This document shows positions 41,107-52,037 of a stretch of DNA of 64,000 nucleotides, one piece after another. Source of the DNA: Phytohabitans houttuyneae (lineage in GTDB: Bacteria > Actinomycetota > Actinomycetes > Mycobacteriales > Micromonosporaceae); the NCBI RefSeq assembly GCF_011764425.1, contig NZ_BLPF01000001.1:797001-861000 (forward strand), given 5' to 3'. Position 1 is the first letter of the stretch, and every line of letters starts with the position of its first letter. Under the pieces are notes generated by a model, which had not been told where the DNA came from, ran no database searches, and saw nothing but the letters and a program-made list of their open reading frames with translations. Position numbers and translations under genes: made by a program.

Positions 41107-41561
41107 GCTCGCCTCCGCTGCGCGTCTAGCCAGCCCTGCAGGATCTCCACAGCGGCCGCTTGGTCGACAACCGCACGTTGGCGCTTTCCCCGCACGCCAC
41201 GTTCGGCCAGCCTACGGGTTGCCGCGACGGTGGACATCCTCTCGTCGGCCAACCGCACCGGAACCGGCGCGATCGCCTTGCTCAAGCGCTCGGCATATGC
41301 CCTGGCCTGCACCGCCGCTGGTCCTTCTTTCCCGGCGAGTGTCACCGGCAACCCGACCACGACCTCTACGGTTTGATACGCATCTACGAGTCGTGCAAGT
41401 TCAAAGATATCGGAAGGAATAGCATCAACTTCCGCATTCAGGTCGCGACGCAGAGTGCTCAATGGGGTGGCGAGAATCCCGTCCGGGTCACTCAAGGAGA
41501 CACCGACACGCACCTGGCCAACGTCGACGCCGAGGCGTGTGCCGCGTACAAACTCGCCCAT
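41103..41561 (-). CDS. ruvX: Putative pre-16S rRNA nuclease / Holliday junction resolvase-like YqgF
   Basis: The 152-residue RNase H-fold protein has GVDVGQVRVGVSLSDPDG with the catalytic Asp, VVVGLPVTLAGKEGPAA and RLADERMSTVAATRRL, and ends in VVDQAAAVEILQGWLD. It is thought to mature the 5' end of 16S rRNA. The ATG at 41559-41561 has AAGGGAGC upstream and gives normal length. It overlaps mltG. Confidence 0.93.
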   Translation of the reverse strand: MGEFVRGTRLGVDVGQVRVGVSLSDPDGILATPLSTLRRDLNAEVDAIPSDIFELARLVDAYQTVEVVVGLPVTLAGKEGPAAVQARAYAERLSKAIAPVPVRLADERMSTVAATRRLAERGVRGKRQRAVVDQAAAVEILQGWLDAQRRRA

Positions 41562-41640
41562 ATGCTCCCTTACTCCCGCGCGCATCTCCACCAATGTTCC
41601 CGCACGCGCCCGCGCTCGCACCGCCGGCGCCCGTGAAGCA

Positions 41641-41700
41641 GCAAAATCCCTGCCTTTGCTGCCTCACACCGCGCGGGAGGCAGCAAAAACAGGGATTTTG
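41641..41700. repeat. Two-tier long hairpin between ruvX and alaS
   Basis: CAAAATCCCTG (41642-41652) pairs with CAGGGATTTTG (41690-41700), and inside it TTGCTGCCT (41656-41664) pairs with AGGCAGCAA (41678-41686), separated by a symmetric 3-nt internal loop. The arms are AT-rich compared with the surroundings. It follows the alaS stop by about 45 nt in the minus direction, so it may terminate alaS transcription; its composition also suits a palindromic mobile repeat. Confidence 0.75.
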
Positions 41701-41743
41701 TCCCCACGCGGCGAAGCGGGCCTCGTGGCCCGCTTCGGCTGGG

Positions 41744-44428
41744 CTACACAGTCGTCAGGGCGTGCTCCACCGCGGCCAGCAGGCGGGGCGCCTCGTCGGC
41801 CGGCAGGCCGCCGCCCTGGGCCAGGTCGGGGCTGCCGCCGCCACGGCCGGACAGTGCGCCCTTGACCAGGTCGGACGCCGACACACCGCGGCCGCGCGCG
41901 GCCTGGTTGACCGCCACGACGAGCGACGCCTTGCCGCCCGACCGCGCCGCCACCGCGACCACCGCCGGGCGGGCCGGGTCGACCTTGCCGCGGATCTCCT
42001 GGGCCAGCGTGCGCACGTCGTTGCCGCCCGCGCCCTCCGGCGCCTCGGTGCCCACGTAGGCGATGCCGCCCACGTCGCGCGCCGACGACGCCAGCGACGC
42101 CGCACCGCCGAGCACGAGCTGGGCGCGGAGCTTCTCCAGCTCCTTCTCCGCGTCGCGCAGCTGGGTCACGGTCTGCTCGACCCGCTCGGCGACCTGCTCG
42201 TTGGGCACGCGGTAGAGCTCGGCAAGCCGCGACACCAGCAGGTGCTCGCGCGCCAGGTAGCCGAACGCGTCGATGCCGACGAGCGCCTCGACGCGGCGTA
42301 CCCCGGAGCCGATCGACGCCTCGGACAAGATCTTGACGAGGCCGAGCTGGCCGGAGCGGGCCACGTGGGTGCCGCCGCACAGCTCCCGGGCGTAGTCCCC
42401 GACCTCGACGACGCGCACCTCGTCGCCGTACTTCTCGCCGAACAGCGCCATCGCGCCCAGCCGCCGCGCTTCCTCCTGGGAGGTGATGAACGCGTGCACC
42501 TCCAGGTCGCCGAGAAGCACCTCGTTGACCTGCTGCTCCACGTCGTGCAGCACGCTCGGCGACACCGCGCCCGGTGTGTTGAAGTCGAAGCGCAGCCGGC
42601 CGGGCGCGTTCAACGAGCCCGCCTGGGTCGCCGACTCGCCGAGGAAGTTGCGCATCGTCTGGTGCACGAGGTGGGTGGCGGTGTGTGACCGCGAGATCGC
42701 CTTACGCCGCGTGACGTCGATCTCCGCGTACCCCGTGTCGCCGGCGCGGACCTCGCCGCGCACGACGCGCGCCTTGTGAACGATCAGGCCGGGGACGGGC
42801 TGCTGGACGTCGATGACCTCCACCTGGCCGTCGCCGACGGTGATCAGCCCATGGTCGGCCTGCTGCCCGCCGCCCTCGGCGTAGAACGGGGTCGCGTCGA
42901 GCACCAGCTCGATCTGCTCGCCCTCGCCTGCCGCCGCCAGCGCCACGCCGCCCGCGCCGAGCACCGAACGCACCCGCGACTCGCGCGTCACCTCGTGGTA
43001 GCCCGTGAACTCCACGGGGCCACCGGCGTCGAGCGCCGAGCGGTACGACGAGAGGTCCGCGTGGCCGGTCTTGCGCGCCTTCGCGTCCGCCTTCGCCCGC
43101 GCCCGCTGGTCCGCCATCAGCCGGCGGAAGCCGTCGGCGTCGACGGTGAGGCCCTGCTCCGCCGCGATCTCCAGGGTGAGGTCGATCGGGAAGCCGTACG
43201 TGTCGTGCAGCTGGAACGCCTGGTCGCCGGAGAGCGTGGGGCTCCCCTGCTGCTTGGCGGTCGAGATCGCCGTGTCGAGGATCGTGGTGCCCGCGCGCAG
43301 CGTGGACAGGAACGCGTCCTCCTCCGCGTACGCGTACTGCGAGATGCGGTCGAAGTCGGTCGCCAGCTCCGGGTACGACGGGGCCATGCAGTCGCGGGCC
43401 ACCGGCAGCAGCAGCGGCAGTGCCGGCTCCTGCCAGCCCAGCAGCCGCATCGCGCGGATCGCGCGGCGCATGATGCGACGCAGCACGTACCCCCGGCCCT
43501 CGTTGGAGGGGGTGACGCCGTCGCCGATCAGCATCAGCGCGGTGCGCACGTGGTCGGCGATCACCCGCAGCCGCACGTCGTCGGGGTGCGACTCGCCCGC
43601 CACGTGGCCGGACTTCGCGCCGTACTCCTTGCCGGTCAGCTCCGCGGCGAGCGCGAGGATCGGGCGGACCTCGTCGATCTCGTACAGGTTGTCGACGCCC
43701 TGCAGGATCGACGCGATCCGCTCCAGGCCCATGCCGGTGTCGATGTTTTTGCTCGGCAGCTCGCGGACGACGCGGAAGTCCTCCTTCGACGTCACGTCCG
43801 CGATCTCGTACTGCATGAAGACGAGGTTCCAGAACTCCAGGAACCGGTCCTCGTCGACGTCGGGGCCGCCCTCCGGCCCGTACGCCGGGCCGCGGTCGTA
43901 GTAGAGCTCCGAGCACGGGCCGGCCGGCCCGGGGATGCCCATCGACCAGTAGTTGTCCCGCTTGCCGCGGCGCACGATGCGGTCCAGCGGCAGGCCGACC
44001 GTCTTGTGCCAGATCTCGATGGCCTCGTCGTCGTCGAGGTACACCGTCGCCCAGATCCGGTCGGCGTCGAGGCCGAAGCCGCCCTCGGACACCGGCTTGG
44101 TCGACAGCTCCCACGCCAGCGGGATCGCGCCCGCCTTGAAGTAGTCGCCGAACGAGAAGTTGCCGTTCATCTGGAAGAACGTGCCGTGCCGCGACGTCTT
44201 GCCGACCTCGTCGATGTCCGGCGTGCGGATGCACTTCTGCACGCTTGCCGCGCGGTCGTAGGGCGGGGTGCGCTGGCCGAGGAAGAACGGCACGAACTGC
44301 ACCATGCCCGCGTTGATGAACAGCAGGTTGGGATCGTCGATGGCGGGCAGCGGAGCGGAGGGCACCACCGTGTGCCCATTGGCCGCGAAGTGGGCCAGGA
44401 ACCGCCGCTTGATCTCCGCCGTCTTCAT
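41744..44428 (-). CDS. alaS: Alanyl-tRNA synthetase
   Basis: The 894-residue protein has the class II catalytic domain at the N-terminus ([55 protein letters not shown]). An editing domain follows, with [15 protein letters not shown] and the zinc-type [10 protein letters not shown], and then the C-terminal oligomerisation domain ending in a Gly-Gly-rich DHHA1 segment. Length and motifs are complete. The ATG overlaps the stop of the small membrane protein upstream (ATGA). Confidence 0.97.
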   Translation of the reverse strand: MKTAEIKRRFLAHFAANGHTVVPSAPLPAIDDPNLLFINAGMVQFVPFFLGQRTPPYDRAASVQKCIRTPDIDEVGKTSRHGTFFQMNGNFSFGDYFKAGAIPLAWELSTKPVSEGGFGLDADRIWATVYLDDDEAIEIWHKTVGLPLDRIVRRGKRDNYWSMGIPGPAGPCSELYYDRGPAYGPEGGPDVDEDRFLEFWNLVFMQYEIADVTSKEDFRVVRELPSKNIDTGMGLERIASILQGVDNLYEIDEVRPILALAAELTGKEYGAKSGHVAGESHPDDVRLRVIADHVRTALMLIGDGVTPSNEGRGYVLRRIMRRAIRAMRLLGWQEPALPLLLPVARDCMAPSYPELATDFDRISQYAYAEEDAFLSTLRAGTTILDTAISTAKQQGSPTLSGDQAFQLHDTYGFPIDLTLEIAAEQGLTVDADGFRRLMADQRARAKADAKARKTGHADLSSYRSALDAGGPVEFTGYHEVTRESRVRSVLGAGGVALAAAGEGEQIELVLDATPFYAEGGGQQADHGLITVGDGQVEVIDVQQPVPGLIVHKARVVRGEVRAGDTGYAEIDVTRRKAISRSHTATHLVHQTMRNFLGESATQAGSLNAPGRLRFDFNTPGAVSPSVLHDVEQQVNEVLLGDLEVHAFITSQEEARRLGAMALFGEKYGDEVRVVEVGDYARELCGGTHVARSGQLGLVKILSEASIGSGVRRVEALVGIDAFGYLAREHLLVSRLAELYRVPNEQVAERVEQTVTQLRDAEKELEKLRAQLVLGGAASLASSARDVGGIAYVGTEAPEGAGGNDVRTLAQEIRGKVDPARPAVVAVAARSGGKASLVVAVNQAARGRGVSASDLVKGALSGRGGGSPDLAQGGGLPADEAPRLLAAVEHALTTV

Positions 44429-44700
44429 CGATCGCCTCTCCGTGTCATCAGTTCCTCGTCGACGTCACCCTCGAAGTGGACGCCCGCCTCGATCGCCTCG
44501 TGGATCTCCTGCTCGCGCTCGGCCATCCCCTCACGGACGTCGTCCATGAAGCTACGCACGGACTCGACGAGCCCGCCAGCGGATTCCGAGAGCGACGCGG
44601 CGATGCCGCCCGGTGTGTACGACTGGGCTTTCTGCGAGACCTTGCGCACGACCAGCGCGCCCACCGCCAGCCCGACACCCAACCAGAGCAACCGCCTCAT
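44425..44700 (-). CDS. Small single-pass membrane protein (DUF6167-like)
   Basis: The 91-residue protein has an N-terminal membrane helix ([18 protein letters not shown]), then a [13 protein letters not shown] segment and an acidic amphipathic C-terminal helix. The ATG at 44698-44700 is chosen because GGGAAGG lies at suitable spacing; an ATG three codons upstream is too close. Genes of this type are commonly found upstream of alaS in actinobacteria, beside a DUF948 protein. Function unknown. Confidence 0.75.
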   Translation of the reverse strand: MRRLLWLGVGLAVGALVVRKVSQKAQSYTPGGIAASLSESAGGLVESVRSFMDDVREGMAEREQEIHEAIEAGVHFEGDVDEELMTRRGDR

Positions 44701-44775
44701 GGCCTTCATCCTTCCCGTACCGCCGGTCACGCCCGCCTCCGGGGTCGGCGCTCGACCCCGGGTCGGCGGAGCGTG

Positions 44776-45255
44776 TCAGCCGGCGACCTGTCCTGCCTTG
44801 CGTGCCGCTCGGGCCGCCTTGCGCCGCTGCTTGAGGGTGGTGCGCACCTCGCGCTCGTCGTCCGCGTGGCGGCGCGCGGCGGCGGCGCGGCGCACCCCGT
44901 AACCGAACGCGGCGACCTTCACCAGAGGGTTGGCCGCGGCGGCGGACACGACGGTGGCCAGGTTGGCCACGTTCGCCGTGACGCTCTGCGCGTGGCCGGT
45001 GATGGTGTCCACCTTGGCCAGCTGGACGTTCACACCGTCCAACGTGGTGTGCACCTGCCCCAACGCCTCGTTGACACCCAGAATCGTGGTGTTGACGTTA
45101 CCCAGCAGCGGTGCGGTGCGGTCGTTGATGTCGTTGATGGCGCGGGTCGCCGCGTCCACTGTGTGCCGCAGGCGCAGGATCGGCACCGCCAGCACCAGTA
45201 CGAGCATCAGGAACGCACCGGCCGCCACCAGCGCCGCGATCTCTCCACCTGTCAC
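44776..45255 (-). CDS. DUF948-domain membrane protein
   Basis: The 159-residue protein has an N-terminal membrane helix (EIAALVAAGAFLMLVLVLAV). A long coiled-coil-like region follows, with many Asn and Thr in heptad spacing (INDINDRTAPLLGNVNTTI), the pattern of DUF948, and then a basic Ala/Arg-rich tail. The GTG at 45253-45255 has AGGAGG 6 nt upstream. It is conserved next to alaS in actinobacteria; function unknown. Confidence 0.8.
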   Translation of the reverse strand: MTGGEIAALVAAGAFLMLVLVLAVPILRLRHTVDAATRAINDINDRTAPLLGNVNTTILGVNEALGQVHTTLDGVNVQLAKVDTITGHAQSVTANVANLATVVSAAAANPLVKVAAFGYGVRRAAAARRHADDEREVRTTLKQRRKAARAARKAGQVAG

Positions 45256-45330
45256 GCCCGTCCTCCTCCGCCCGGAGCCACCCAATCGCCAACGTGCAGA
45301 CCCTACCGTCAGTGACGGGCGGCCGCCGGG

Positions 45331-48300
45331 TCAGGAGGCCGTTGGCGCCGGATCGTCCAGCAACGGGTCGTCGGTGAACACCGGATCCGGGTCCTCACCG
45401 GTCAGTGACGGGTCCGTGCTCGGCGCCGGCTTGACGCGGTCGTCGTCGATGGCGTTGCGCACCTTCACCGACACCACGGAACCCTCACACGAGCCACCCG
45501 GCGCGGCCGGCGGCGGTGTCGCCGGCGGGGTGCCCCCGTCCTGCGGCGCGGCGGCGCACGAGGGCGGCCGCACCCACAGGTCGAGCGTGAGCTCGTCGCG
45601 CGTCCAGCACGTGTAGTGGCCCGGCACCGGCTGCTCGGGGCACATCTTCGCGGCTTCCCACCGCCGCCAGCCGGCCTCCGCGAGCGCCGCCTCGTACACG
45701 TCCGTGGTCTGCTCCGGCCCCTGCTGCGACTGCGCCGTCCGCTCCCGGAAGCGGCAGTCCACAAGGCACCATCGGCTGCCGCTGACCGCGTCCTGCACGT
45801 TCTGCGCGGCCCAGCCGGGCACGTTGAGGGCGTCGAGCGAGTTGAGGACGGGGTCGCGCGTGGCGGTGCGGATGCCGAAGTAGAGCGGCAGCGCACCGAG
45901 CACCAGCAGGCTCGCGACGACAAGGGCGACGAGGCGCCAGGTCCGCTGCTCCCGGGCCTCCGCCGGCCCGGGACCACCATCGCGGTCCAGCGCATCATCG
46001 GGTACGGATTCCGGTCCGTCACCGGGACCGTTGAACGGCACCGCCGGACGCGTCGGCCGTACACCCGGCTCGGCCGGCGGCGCGACGGACGCGCGCGCGA
46101 CGGCGACCGGCTCACCCTCTCCGGCGACCGGGCTGCCGGGCGGTCCGATGGGACTGCCCGCGAACCCGACGGGGCTCCCCGTCGGCGCCACGGGACTGCC
46201 CGGCGGCGCCACGCGCCCCTCGACCGGCGCCGCCGCCCGCGCGGCCCTCGGTCCCGAACCCGGCGCCGGCACACCCGCCCGCCCCGGTTCGGCAGCTCCC
46301 ACGGCTCCCGGTGGTACCACCGGCGCGGCCGCGGCCGCCCGAGCGGTCACCACGCCATCCGCGCCCATGCCACCCGGCGCCCGCGCGGCTCCCCGCGCGC
46401 CACCCGCGCCGTGTCCGTCAGGTCCCGGCCCGCCTACGCCCCGCGCCTCCGGCCCCGGGCCACCCGGCCCGCGCCCGCCAGGGCCGCGCCCGGGGACACT
46501 GGCCACGCCCGCGCCGTTGGGCCCTCGACCGGGTCCGCCGTTCGGCCCGGTGGGTGCACCACCGGCGCGCGGGTCGTCGAGGTCATGCATCTCACCGCGG
46601 CCGAGCGGGCCGCCGTGTACCGGTCCGGCACCGGGCGTCCTGGCCCGGCCCGCCGCTCCGCCCGGCACGCCGGGGCCGTCCGCCATGCTCTGGCCGTCGG
46701 GCGCCGCACGCCCACCCGCCCGGCCGGCGCGTGCGCCCGGTCCCCCGGGTCCGCCCGGTCCCCCAGGTCCGCCCGGTCCCCCAGGTCCCCCAGGTCCCCG
46801 GGTCCGCCGGCTGCGCCCGGTCCACCTGGGATGCCAGGTCCGCCAGGTCCGCCAGGTCCGCCCGGTCGCCCTGGTCCGTTTTGTCCGCCGGGTCCGCCCG
46901 GTCGTCCAGGTCCGTTTTGTCCGCCAGGTCCGCCCGTGGCGCCGGGTCCAGCGGGGATGCCAGGTCCGCCCGGTCCACCAGGAATGCCCGGTCCACCGGG
47001 AATGCCGGGGCCACCGGCCGAGCCGCGGCCACCGGGCACCGCGGGGCTGCCGGGTGTGCCGCCGGCTCGGGGGCCGGCGGGTCGTCCTGGGCCGGCGGGG
47101 ACCCGCGAGCCGCCCGGCATGCCGGGACCGTCCGCCATGCCCGGCCCGTCAGGTCCGTGCGCCCCACGTGCGCCTGGGGCGTCCGGCGCGAAGGGCGTGT
47201 GCGGGCGGGGCTGCCCGTCAGGTCCACGCGGTCCTGGAGCGTCCGGCGGGAAGGGTGTGTGCGGGCGCTGCCCGTCAGGTCCATGTGCCCCACGCGGGCC
47301 TGGAGCGTCCGGCGCGAAAGGCCCGTGCGGGCCCGGCTGCCCGTCCGGCCCGAAACGGGCGGCGGGTCCGCCACCCGGACGGGCGCCGCCGCGACCGCGC
47401 GAGCCGCCCGGCAGGATCGCACCCTGCCGGCCCGGCACCACGGGCGGAGCCACCGGCGCGGCGCGACCCGAGGGTGCGCCCGGGCCGCCGTCCGAGACAG
47501 GCGCGGGGCCAGGACCGCGACGCGGGTCGGGACCGGCCTGTCCGATCGGCGGGCGTGGCCGCCCCATCCCCCGGCCGCCACGGGGTCGGCCCCCGGGTCC
47601 GGCGAAGCCTTCGAGGTCGTCGTCCACGGGCGGCCGAGGCCCGCGCTCACCCATGCCCGGTGCGGCGGCCCGGCGGTGCGCTTCGTCGGGTTCGCCGGTG
47701 TCGTAGCCGCCGGCCCCCCGCGCCCGGCGGCGACCGCCGTCGGGTTCGGCGATGTCGCCCGTGTCATAGCCCGCAGGCCCACCCGCACCACGCCCACGAC
47801 GGCGACCACCATCCGGGTCAGCGACGTCGCCCGTGTCATAGCCCGCAGGCCCACCCGCACCACGCCCACGACGGCGACCACCGTCCGGGTCAGCGACGTC
47901 GCCCGTGTCGTAGCCCGCAGGCCCACCCGCACCACGCCCACGACGGCGAGCACCGTCCGGGTCAGCGATGTCACCGGTGTCGGGGCCGCTCCGGACACGG
48001 CGGCGCGAGCCGTCCGGCCCGTCGGTGTAACCGGGCGGCGGCAGGTCCGGTCTCGGCGGCCCGGCCGGTGCCGCACCGCGCCCGTCGGGGTCGGCCCAAC
48101 TCTCGGGCGACGCCTGGTCAGACACGCGCGGCCCGCTGCCGGTCGTCTCCTGGTCGACCCAGCGGGAGCGGGCGCCACCGCCAGTGCGCTCACCCCGGGG
48201 GACCGTCCGCTGCCCGCTGGTGCGGGAGCGCGTCCGCGGCAGCGGCTCGTCGGGCACGCCCGGCGCGGCGACCGCCGGCGCGGCGGGGTCGGGCTCGGCG

Positions 48301-50324
48301 TGCCGGGAGGCACGGGCACCGGGCAGCGGCACCTGCGGACCACCGTCGCGGGGCTCCCCCACGCCATCACGGCGCCCAAACGCGCCATCGTGCCGCTCGG
48401 GTCCGCCGTCGTGCCGGCCCGGCGCGCCGTCGTGGCGGCCTGGTGTGCCGGCACGCGGGAGATCGGGTCCCGGCGCGCCGCCACGCGGAAGGTCGGGTGC
48501 GCCGTCGTGGCGGCCGGGCACGCCACCGCGCGGGAGATCGAGTCCCGGCGCGCCGCCACGCGGAAGGTCGGGTGCGCCGTCGTGCCGGCCGGGCACGCCA
48601 CCGCGCGGGAGATCGAGTCCCGGCGCGCCGCCACGCGGAAGGTCGGGTGCGCCGTCGTGCCGGCCGGGCACGCCACCGCGCGGGAGATCGAGTCCCGGCG
48701 CACCACCGCGTGGAAGGTCGGGTGCGCCGTCATGCCGGCCCGGCGCGCCGCCGCGTGGCAGATCTGGCCCCGGCGCGCCACCGCGTGGCAGATCGGCTCC
48801 CGGCGCGCCGCCGCGCGGGAGGTCGGGGGGTGGCGGGACGTCGGGTGCGTTGCCGGAGGCGGGCACGACGCTGTCCGCGGGGCGACCGAAGGCCGGCGCC
48901 GGAGCCGCCATGGCCTGGAAGCCGCCGGTGTTGGGCTCCGCGTGCGGCGGCGGGCTCGGCCGGACCGGGGTCGGCTCGCCGTGCCGTCCGGGCGTGGCGC
49001 CGCCGTGGCGGGGCTCGCCGGGGTGGGCGGCGTCGCCGTGGCGGAGCGGCGGGAAGTCCTGACTGGGCGCGGCCGGGTCGAAGCGGCCACGCGGGCCGCC
49101 GTCGGTGTGGCGCGGATCGGGCTCGCCGCGGCGGGCTCCCGGCGGAACGGCCGCGAAGCCACCCGTGTCACCCGGACGCCCGGGCGCGGTAACACCGCCG
49201 TGCCTTCCGGGGCCCGCGTCGCCGTGCCGCCCGATGTCGCCGGTGTCGCCGTGGCGACCGGCGGGGCCGCCGTGCCTGCCGCCCGTCACGTCGCCCGTGT
49301 CACCGTGCCGGCCACCGCCATGCCGGCCGGACGCCATCACGTCGCCGGTGTCGCCGTGCCGGCCCGCACGGCCGCGACCGGTGATGTCACCCGTGTCGCC
49401 GTGCCGGCCGGGGGCGTCACCCGGCTCGCCGTGCCGGCCCGGACCGCCCGCGCCGTCGAAGCGGCCGGGCGGGGGCGCGCCGCCGAACCCGCCGCCGTCG
49501 CCCATCGGCACGACCTGGTCGAAGCCGCCGCTGTCCGGACCGCGCCGTGGCGGGCCGGCTGGCTCGAAGCCGCCGGCCGGGCCACCCCGCGGTGCACCGG
49601 GTTCGTCGAAACCGCCGCCGGGCGCACCGCGCCGCGCTGGGCCGCCAGGCTCGTCAAAGCCGCCCGGGCCGCGTCGCGGCGGCGCCGCGGGGTCGTCGAA
49701 GCCGCCGCCGGCCGGACCGCGCCGTGGCGGCGCACCCGGGTCGTCGAAACCGCCGCCGGCGGCGCCGCCCCGCGGTGGGCCACCGGGCTCGTCAAAGGCG
49801 CCGCGCCGGGGTGGGCCGCCAGGCTCGTCGAAGCGGGTGCGGGCGGCGGCGTCGCCGCGGCGGGTCGGGTCGGGGTATCCGGGTGGGGGCATCGCGTCGG
49901 GGTGGCGGCCGTGCGGGGGCTCGCCGCCGGGGCCGGCCACCACGGGAGGGCCGGCGGGCGGTGGTGCCTCGCGACCGCCCGGGCCGCCGGGCCGGCGTGC
50001 TGTGGGGCGGTCGCCGCGTGGCGGCGCGCCCGCTCCCGGGGCCTCCGGGGCGAACGGGACGGGCTGCCCCCGCTGCGCGCTCGGCAGCGGCACGACTGGC
50101 TCCTCGGGGCGGCGGGGCGCGGCGGTGGGCCAGCCGTCCTCGTCGCCCTCCTCCTCGTCGCCGGTGGGCAGCTTCGCGTACGCCGAGGCGCCCGCGGCAC
50201 CCGGCCCGATCGCGGCGCCCTGCTCCTTCGCGGTGCGCAGGTCGTCGAGCCAGCCGGTCTCCTCGCCGCTCACCGGCTCGTCGACGGGCTCCTCGCCCTT
50301 GCCACGCCCCCACCGCTTAGGCAT
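45331..50324 (-). CDS. Giant Pro/Gly-rich repetitive membrane protein, frame broken by one missing base
   Basis: The repaired product is about 1664 residues. It starts [13 protein letters not shown] at the ATG 50322-50324, which overlaps the rarA stop. No signal peptide is seen. Roughly 1440 residues of low-complexity sequence follow, with distinct repeat blocks: [11 protein letters not shown] (near 150-240), GRHGDTGD (290-380), a 25-residue DLPRGGAPG block (500-620), a 24-residue [14 protein letters not shown] block (780-860) and collagen-like GPGGPG. The frame breaks at the CCCC run 46796-46799. A single membrane helix ([19 protein letters not shown]) and a domain with several cysteines (CLVDC, KMCPEQ, YTCW, SCAA) end the protein. 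The cysteine domain is probably external. Function unknown. Confidence 0.8.
46740..47060. repeat. Collagen-like Gly-Pro coding repeat
   Basis: The minus strand encodes tracts of GPGGPG and [10 protein letters not shown] triplets. The DNA is a degenerate GGTCC-(A/G)CC tandem array. Such arrays favour slippage, and the frame break of the giant gene lies in it. Confidence 0.85.
47745..47976. repeat. 72-bp tandem coding repeat, about three copies
   Basis: Units starting at the GTGTC word at 47761, 47833 and 47905 are spaced exactly 72 bp and are nearly identical. They encode [18 protein letters not shown]-type 24-residue repeats on the minus strand, and a more diverged copy lies on each side. 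Confidence 0.9.
48426..48800. repeat. 75-bp tandem coding repeat, four or more copies
   Basis: Units starting with GCCGTCGTG at 48501, 48576 and 48651, and GCCGTCATG at 48726, are spaced exactly 75 bp; the two central ones are almost identical. They encode a 25-residue repeat containing [16 protein letters not shown] on the minus strand. Shorter half-repeats (DLPRGGAPG) extend to about 48830. Confidence 0.9.
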
Positions 50325-51696
50325 CGTCACCTCGCACGATCCGGCGGAGCGCGGACAGGCGCGCGGCCACCGCGCGCTCCGCACCGTGCTCGCCAGGCCG
50401 GTAGTAGTCGGTGCCCGCCAGGTCGTCCGGCGCGTACTGCTGGGTGACCACGCCGCGCGGGTCGTCGTGCGGGTACCGGTAGCCAATGCCATGACCGAGC
50501 CCGCGCGAGCCCGAGTAGTGGGCGTCCCGCAGGTGGCGGGGAACGGAGCCGCCGCGCCCCGCTCGTACGTCGGCCATCGCCTTGCCGATCGCCACCGTCG
50601 CCGAGTTCGACTTGGGTGCGGTGGCGAGGTGGATCACTGCGTGGGCGAGGTTGAGCTGCGCCTCGGGCAGCCCCACGTACTCCACGGCGTGCGCGGCCGC
50701 CGTCGCCACCGAGAGCGCGGTGGGGTCGGCCATGCCCACGTCCTCGCTTGCGAAGATCACCATGCGGCGGGCGATGAAGCGCGCGTCCTCCCCGGCCACC
50801 AGCATGCGGGCCAGCCAGTGCAGCGCCGCGTCGGGATCCGAGCCGCGCATGCTCTTGATGAACGCGCTGGTCACGTCGTAGTGCGCGTCGCCGTCCCGGT
50901 CGTACCGCACCGCGGCCACGTCGACCGCCTGCTCGGCCGTGGCGAGGTCGATGACCTTGGCGTCGAGGGCGGCGGCGGACGAGGCGGCCGCTTCGAGGGC
51001 GGTCAGGGCCTTGCGCACGTCGCCGCCCGCCAGCCGTACCAGATGGTCTTCGGCCTCTTGATCAAGAGTGACCGCCCCACCCAGCCCGCGCTCGTCGGTG
51101 GTCGCGCGTCGGACGAGGCCGCGCACGGCGTCGTCGTCGAGCGGCTGGAGGGTGAGCAGCACACATCGGGACAGGAGCGGCGAGATCACGGAAAAATACG
51201 GGTTTTCCGTGGTGGCCGCGAGTAGCGTGACCGTGCGGTCTTCCACGGCCGCGAGCAGCGAGTCCTGCTGAGTCTTGCTGAAGCGGTGCACCTCGTCGAT
51301 GAACAGCACGGTGGGCGGCCCGCCGGACCGCCGCTCGCGCCGCGCCGTGTCGATCACCGCGCGCACGTCCTTGACGCCGGCCGAGAGGGCCGACATCGCC
51401 ACGAACCGCCGGTCGGTGGCCGCCGCCACCAGGTGCGCGATCGTGGTCTTGCCGCTGCCCGGCGGCCCCCACAGGATCACCGACATCGGCGTCGAACCGC
51501 CGACCAGCTGCCGCAGGGGCGCGCCGGGTGCCAGCAGGTGATCCTGACCGACAAGCTCGTCGAGCGTCGCCGGCCGCATCCGCACCGGCAACGGGGAGTC
51601 GGCGCCGGGTGGGGTGAACCCACCCGTGGCGCCACCCCCCACCGGCGCGCCGCGCGCGCCGGTGGCCGTGAGGGGGAACAGGCCGTCGGTCTCCAT
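50317..51696 (-). CDS. rarA: Replication-associated recombination protein RarA/MgsA
   Basis: The 459-residue AAA+ ATPase has the Walker A loop GPPGSGKTT, the Walker B segment [10 protein letters not shown], sensor 1 in [12 protein letters not shown] and sensor 2 in [12 protein letters not shown]. The C-terminal tetramerisation domain ([21 protein letters not shown]) follows, with an HYDVTS segment before it. It acts at stalled replication forks. The ATG at 51694-51696 gives METDGLFPL; the longer frame is low-complexity. It overlaps the giant repeat gene by 8 nt. Confidence 0.95.
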   Translation of the reverse strand: METDGLFPLTATGARGAPVGGGATGGFTPPGADSPLPVRMRPATLDELVGQDHLLAPGAPLRQLVGGSTPMSVILWGPPGSGKTTIAHLVAAATDRRFVAMSALSAGVKDVRAVIDTARRERRSGGPPTVLFIDEVHRFSKTQQDSLLAAVEDRTVTLLAATTENPYFSVISPLLSRCVLLTLQPLDDDAVRGLVRRATTDERGLGGAVTLDQEAEDHLVRLAGGDVRKALTALEAAASSAAALDAKVIDLATAEQAVDVAAVRYDRDGDAHYDVTSAFIKSMRGSDPDAALHWLARMLVAGEDARFIARRMVIFASEDVGMADPTALSVATAAAHAVEYVGLPEAQLNLAHAVIHLATAPKSNSATVAIGKAMADVRAGRGGSVPRHLRDAHYSGSRGLGHGIGYRYPHDDPRGVVTQQYAPDDLAGTDYYRPGEHGAERAVAARLSALRRIVRGDDA

Positions 51697-51722
51697 CACC
51701 CAGAGACAGTACCGGCCGATCG

Positions 51723-51935
51723 TCAGCCGCGGCCGGGCCGCCGTCCCCGGTACCACCGACCGCCACCGCCGCCGGAGGGGCCGCGGCCGAGGCCAGCGAA
51801 GTACAGGGCCAGCAGGAACAGGCCGATCAGGACAAGGGTGTTCCAGTTGAACAGGTCCGGCGCACCCAGGTCGGAGTCGAGCAGGTCGAGCAACAGCGCG
51901 AAGCCGAACACCGCGGCAGCAGCGATGGCGAACAT
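51723..51935 (-). CDS. Small membrane protein of unknown function
   Basis: The 70-residue protein has two hydrophobic helices ([18 protein letters not shown] and [18 protein letters not shown]) joined by an acidic loop, and a Gly/Arg-rich tail. A strong AGGAGG site lies 4-5 nt before the ATG at 51933-51935, which supports it as a real gene despite its size. It lies 26 nt upstream of rarA on the same strand and may be cotranscribed. Confidence 0.75.
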   Translation of the reverse strand: MFAIAAAAVFGFALLLDLLDSDLGAPDLFNWNTLVLIGLFLLALYFAGLGRGPSGGGGGRWYRGRRPGRG

Positions 51936-52037
51936 GAATCCTCCTTGAGGGGGGTTTGGTGCACGCCTCATGTACCCCGCGCCACATCCCGCCAAGCGTC
52001 CACCGTGGACATTTCTGGCGCGGCCTAGGCTGCGAAC

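Noticed and set aside
42776-44902. 708-residue plus-strand frame opposite alaS
   Set aside because: Fully antisense to an intact alanyl-tRNA synthetase; composition is that of a shadow frame.
48426-48830. Possible CRISPR or noncoding satellite
   Set aside because: Periodicity is 75 bp with in-frame coding repeats and no unique spacers.
46031-49192. 1053-residue plus-strand frame opposite the giant repeat gene
   Set aside because: Low-complexity antisense shadow of repetitive GC-rich coding DNA; it has no start signal and no recognisable domain. The minus strand gives a coherent protein with a membrane helix and a cysteine domain.
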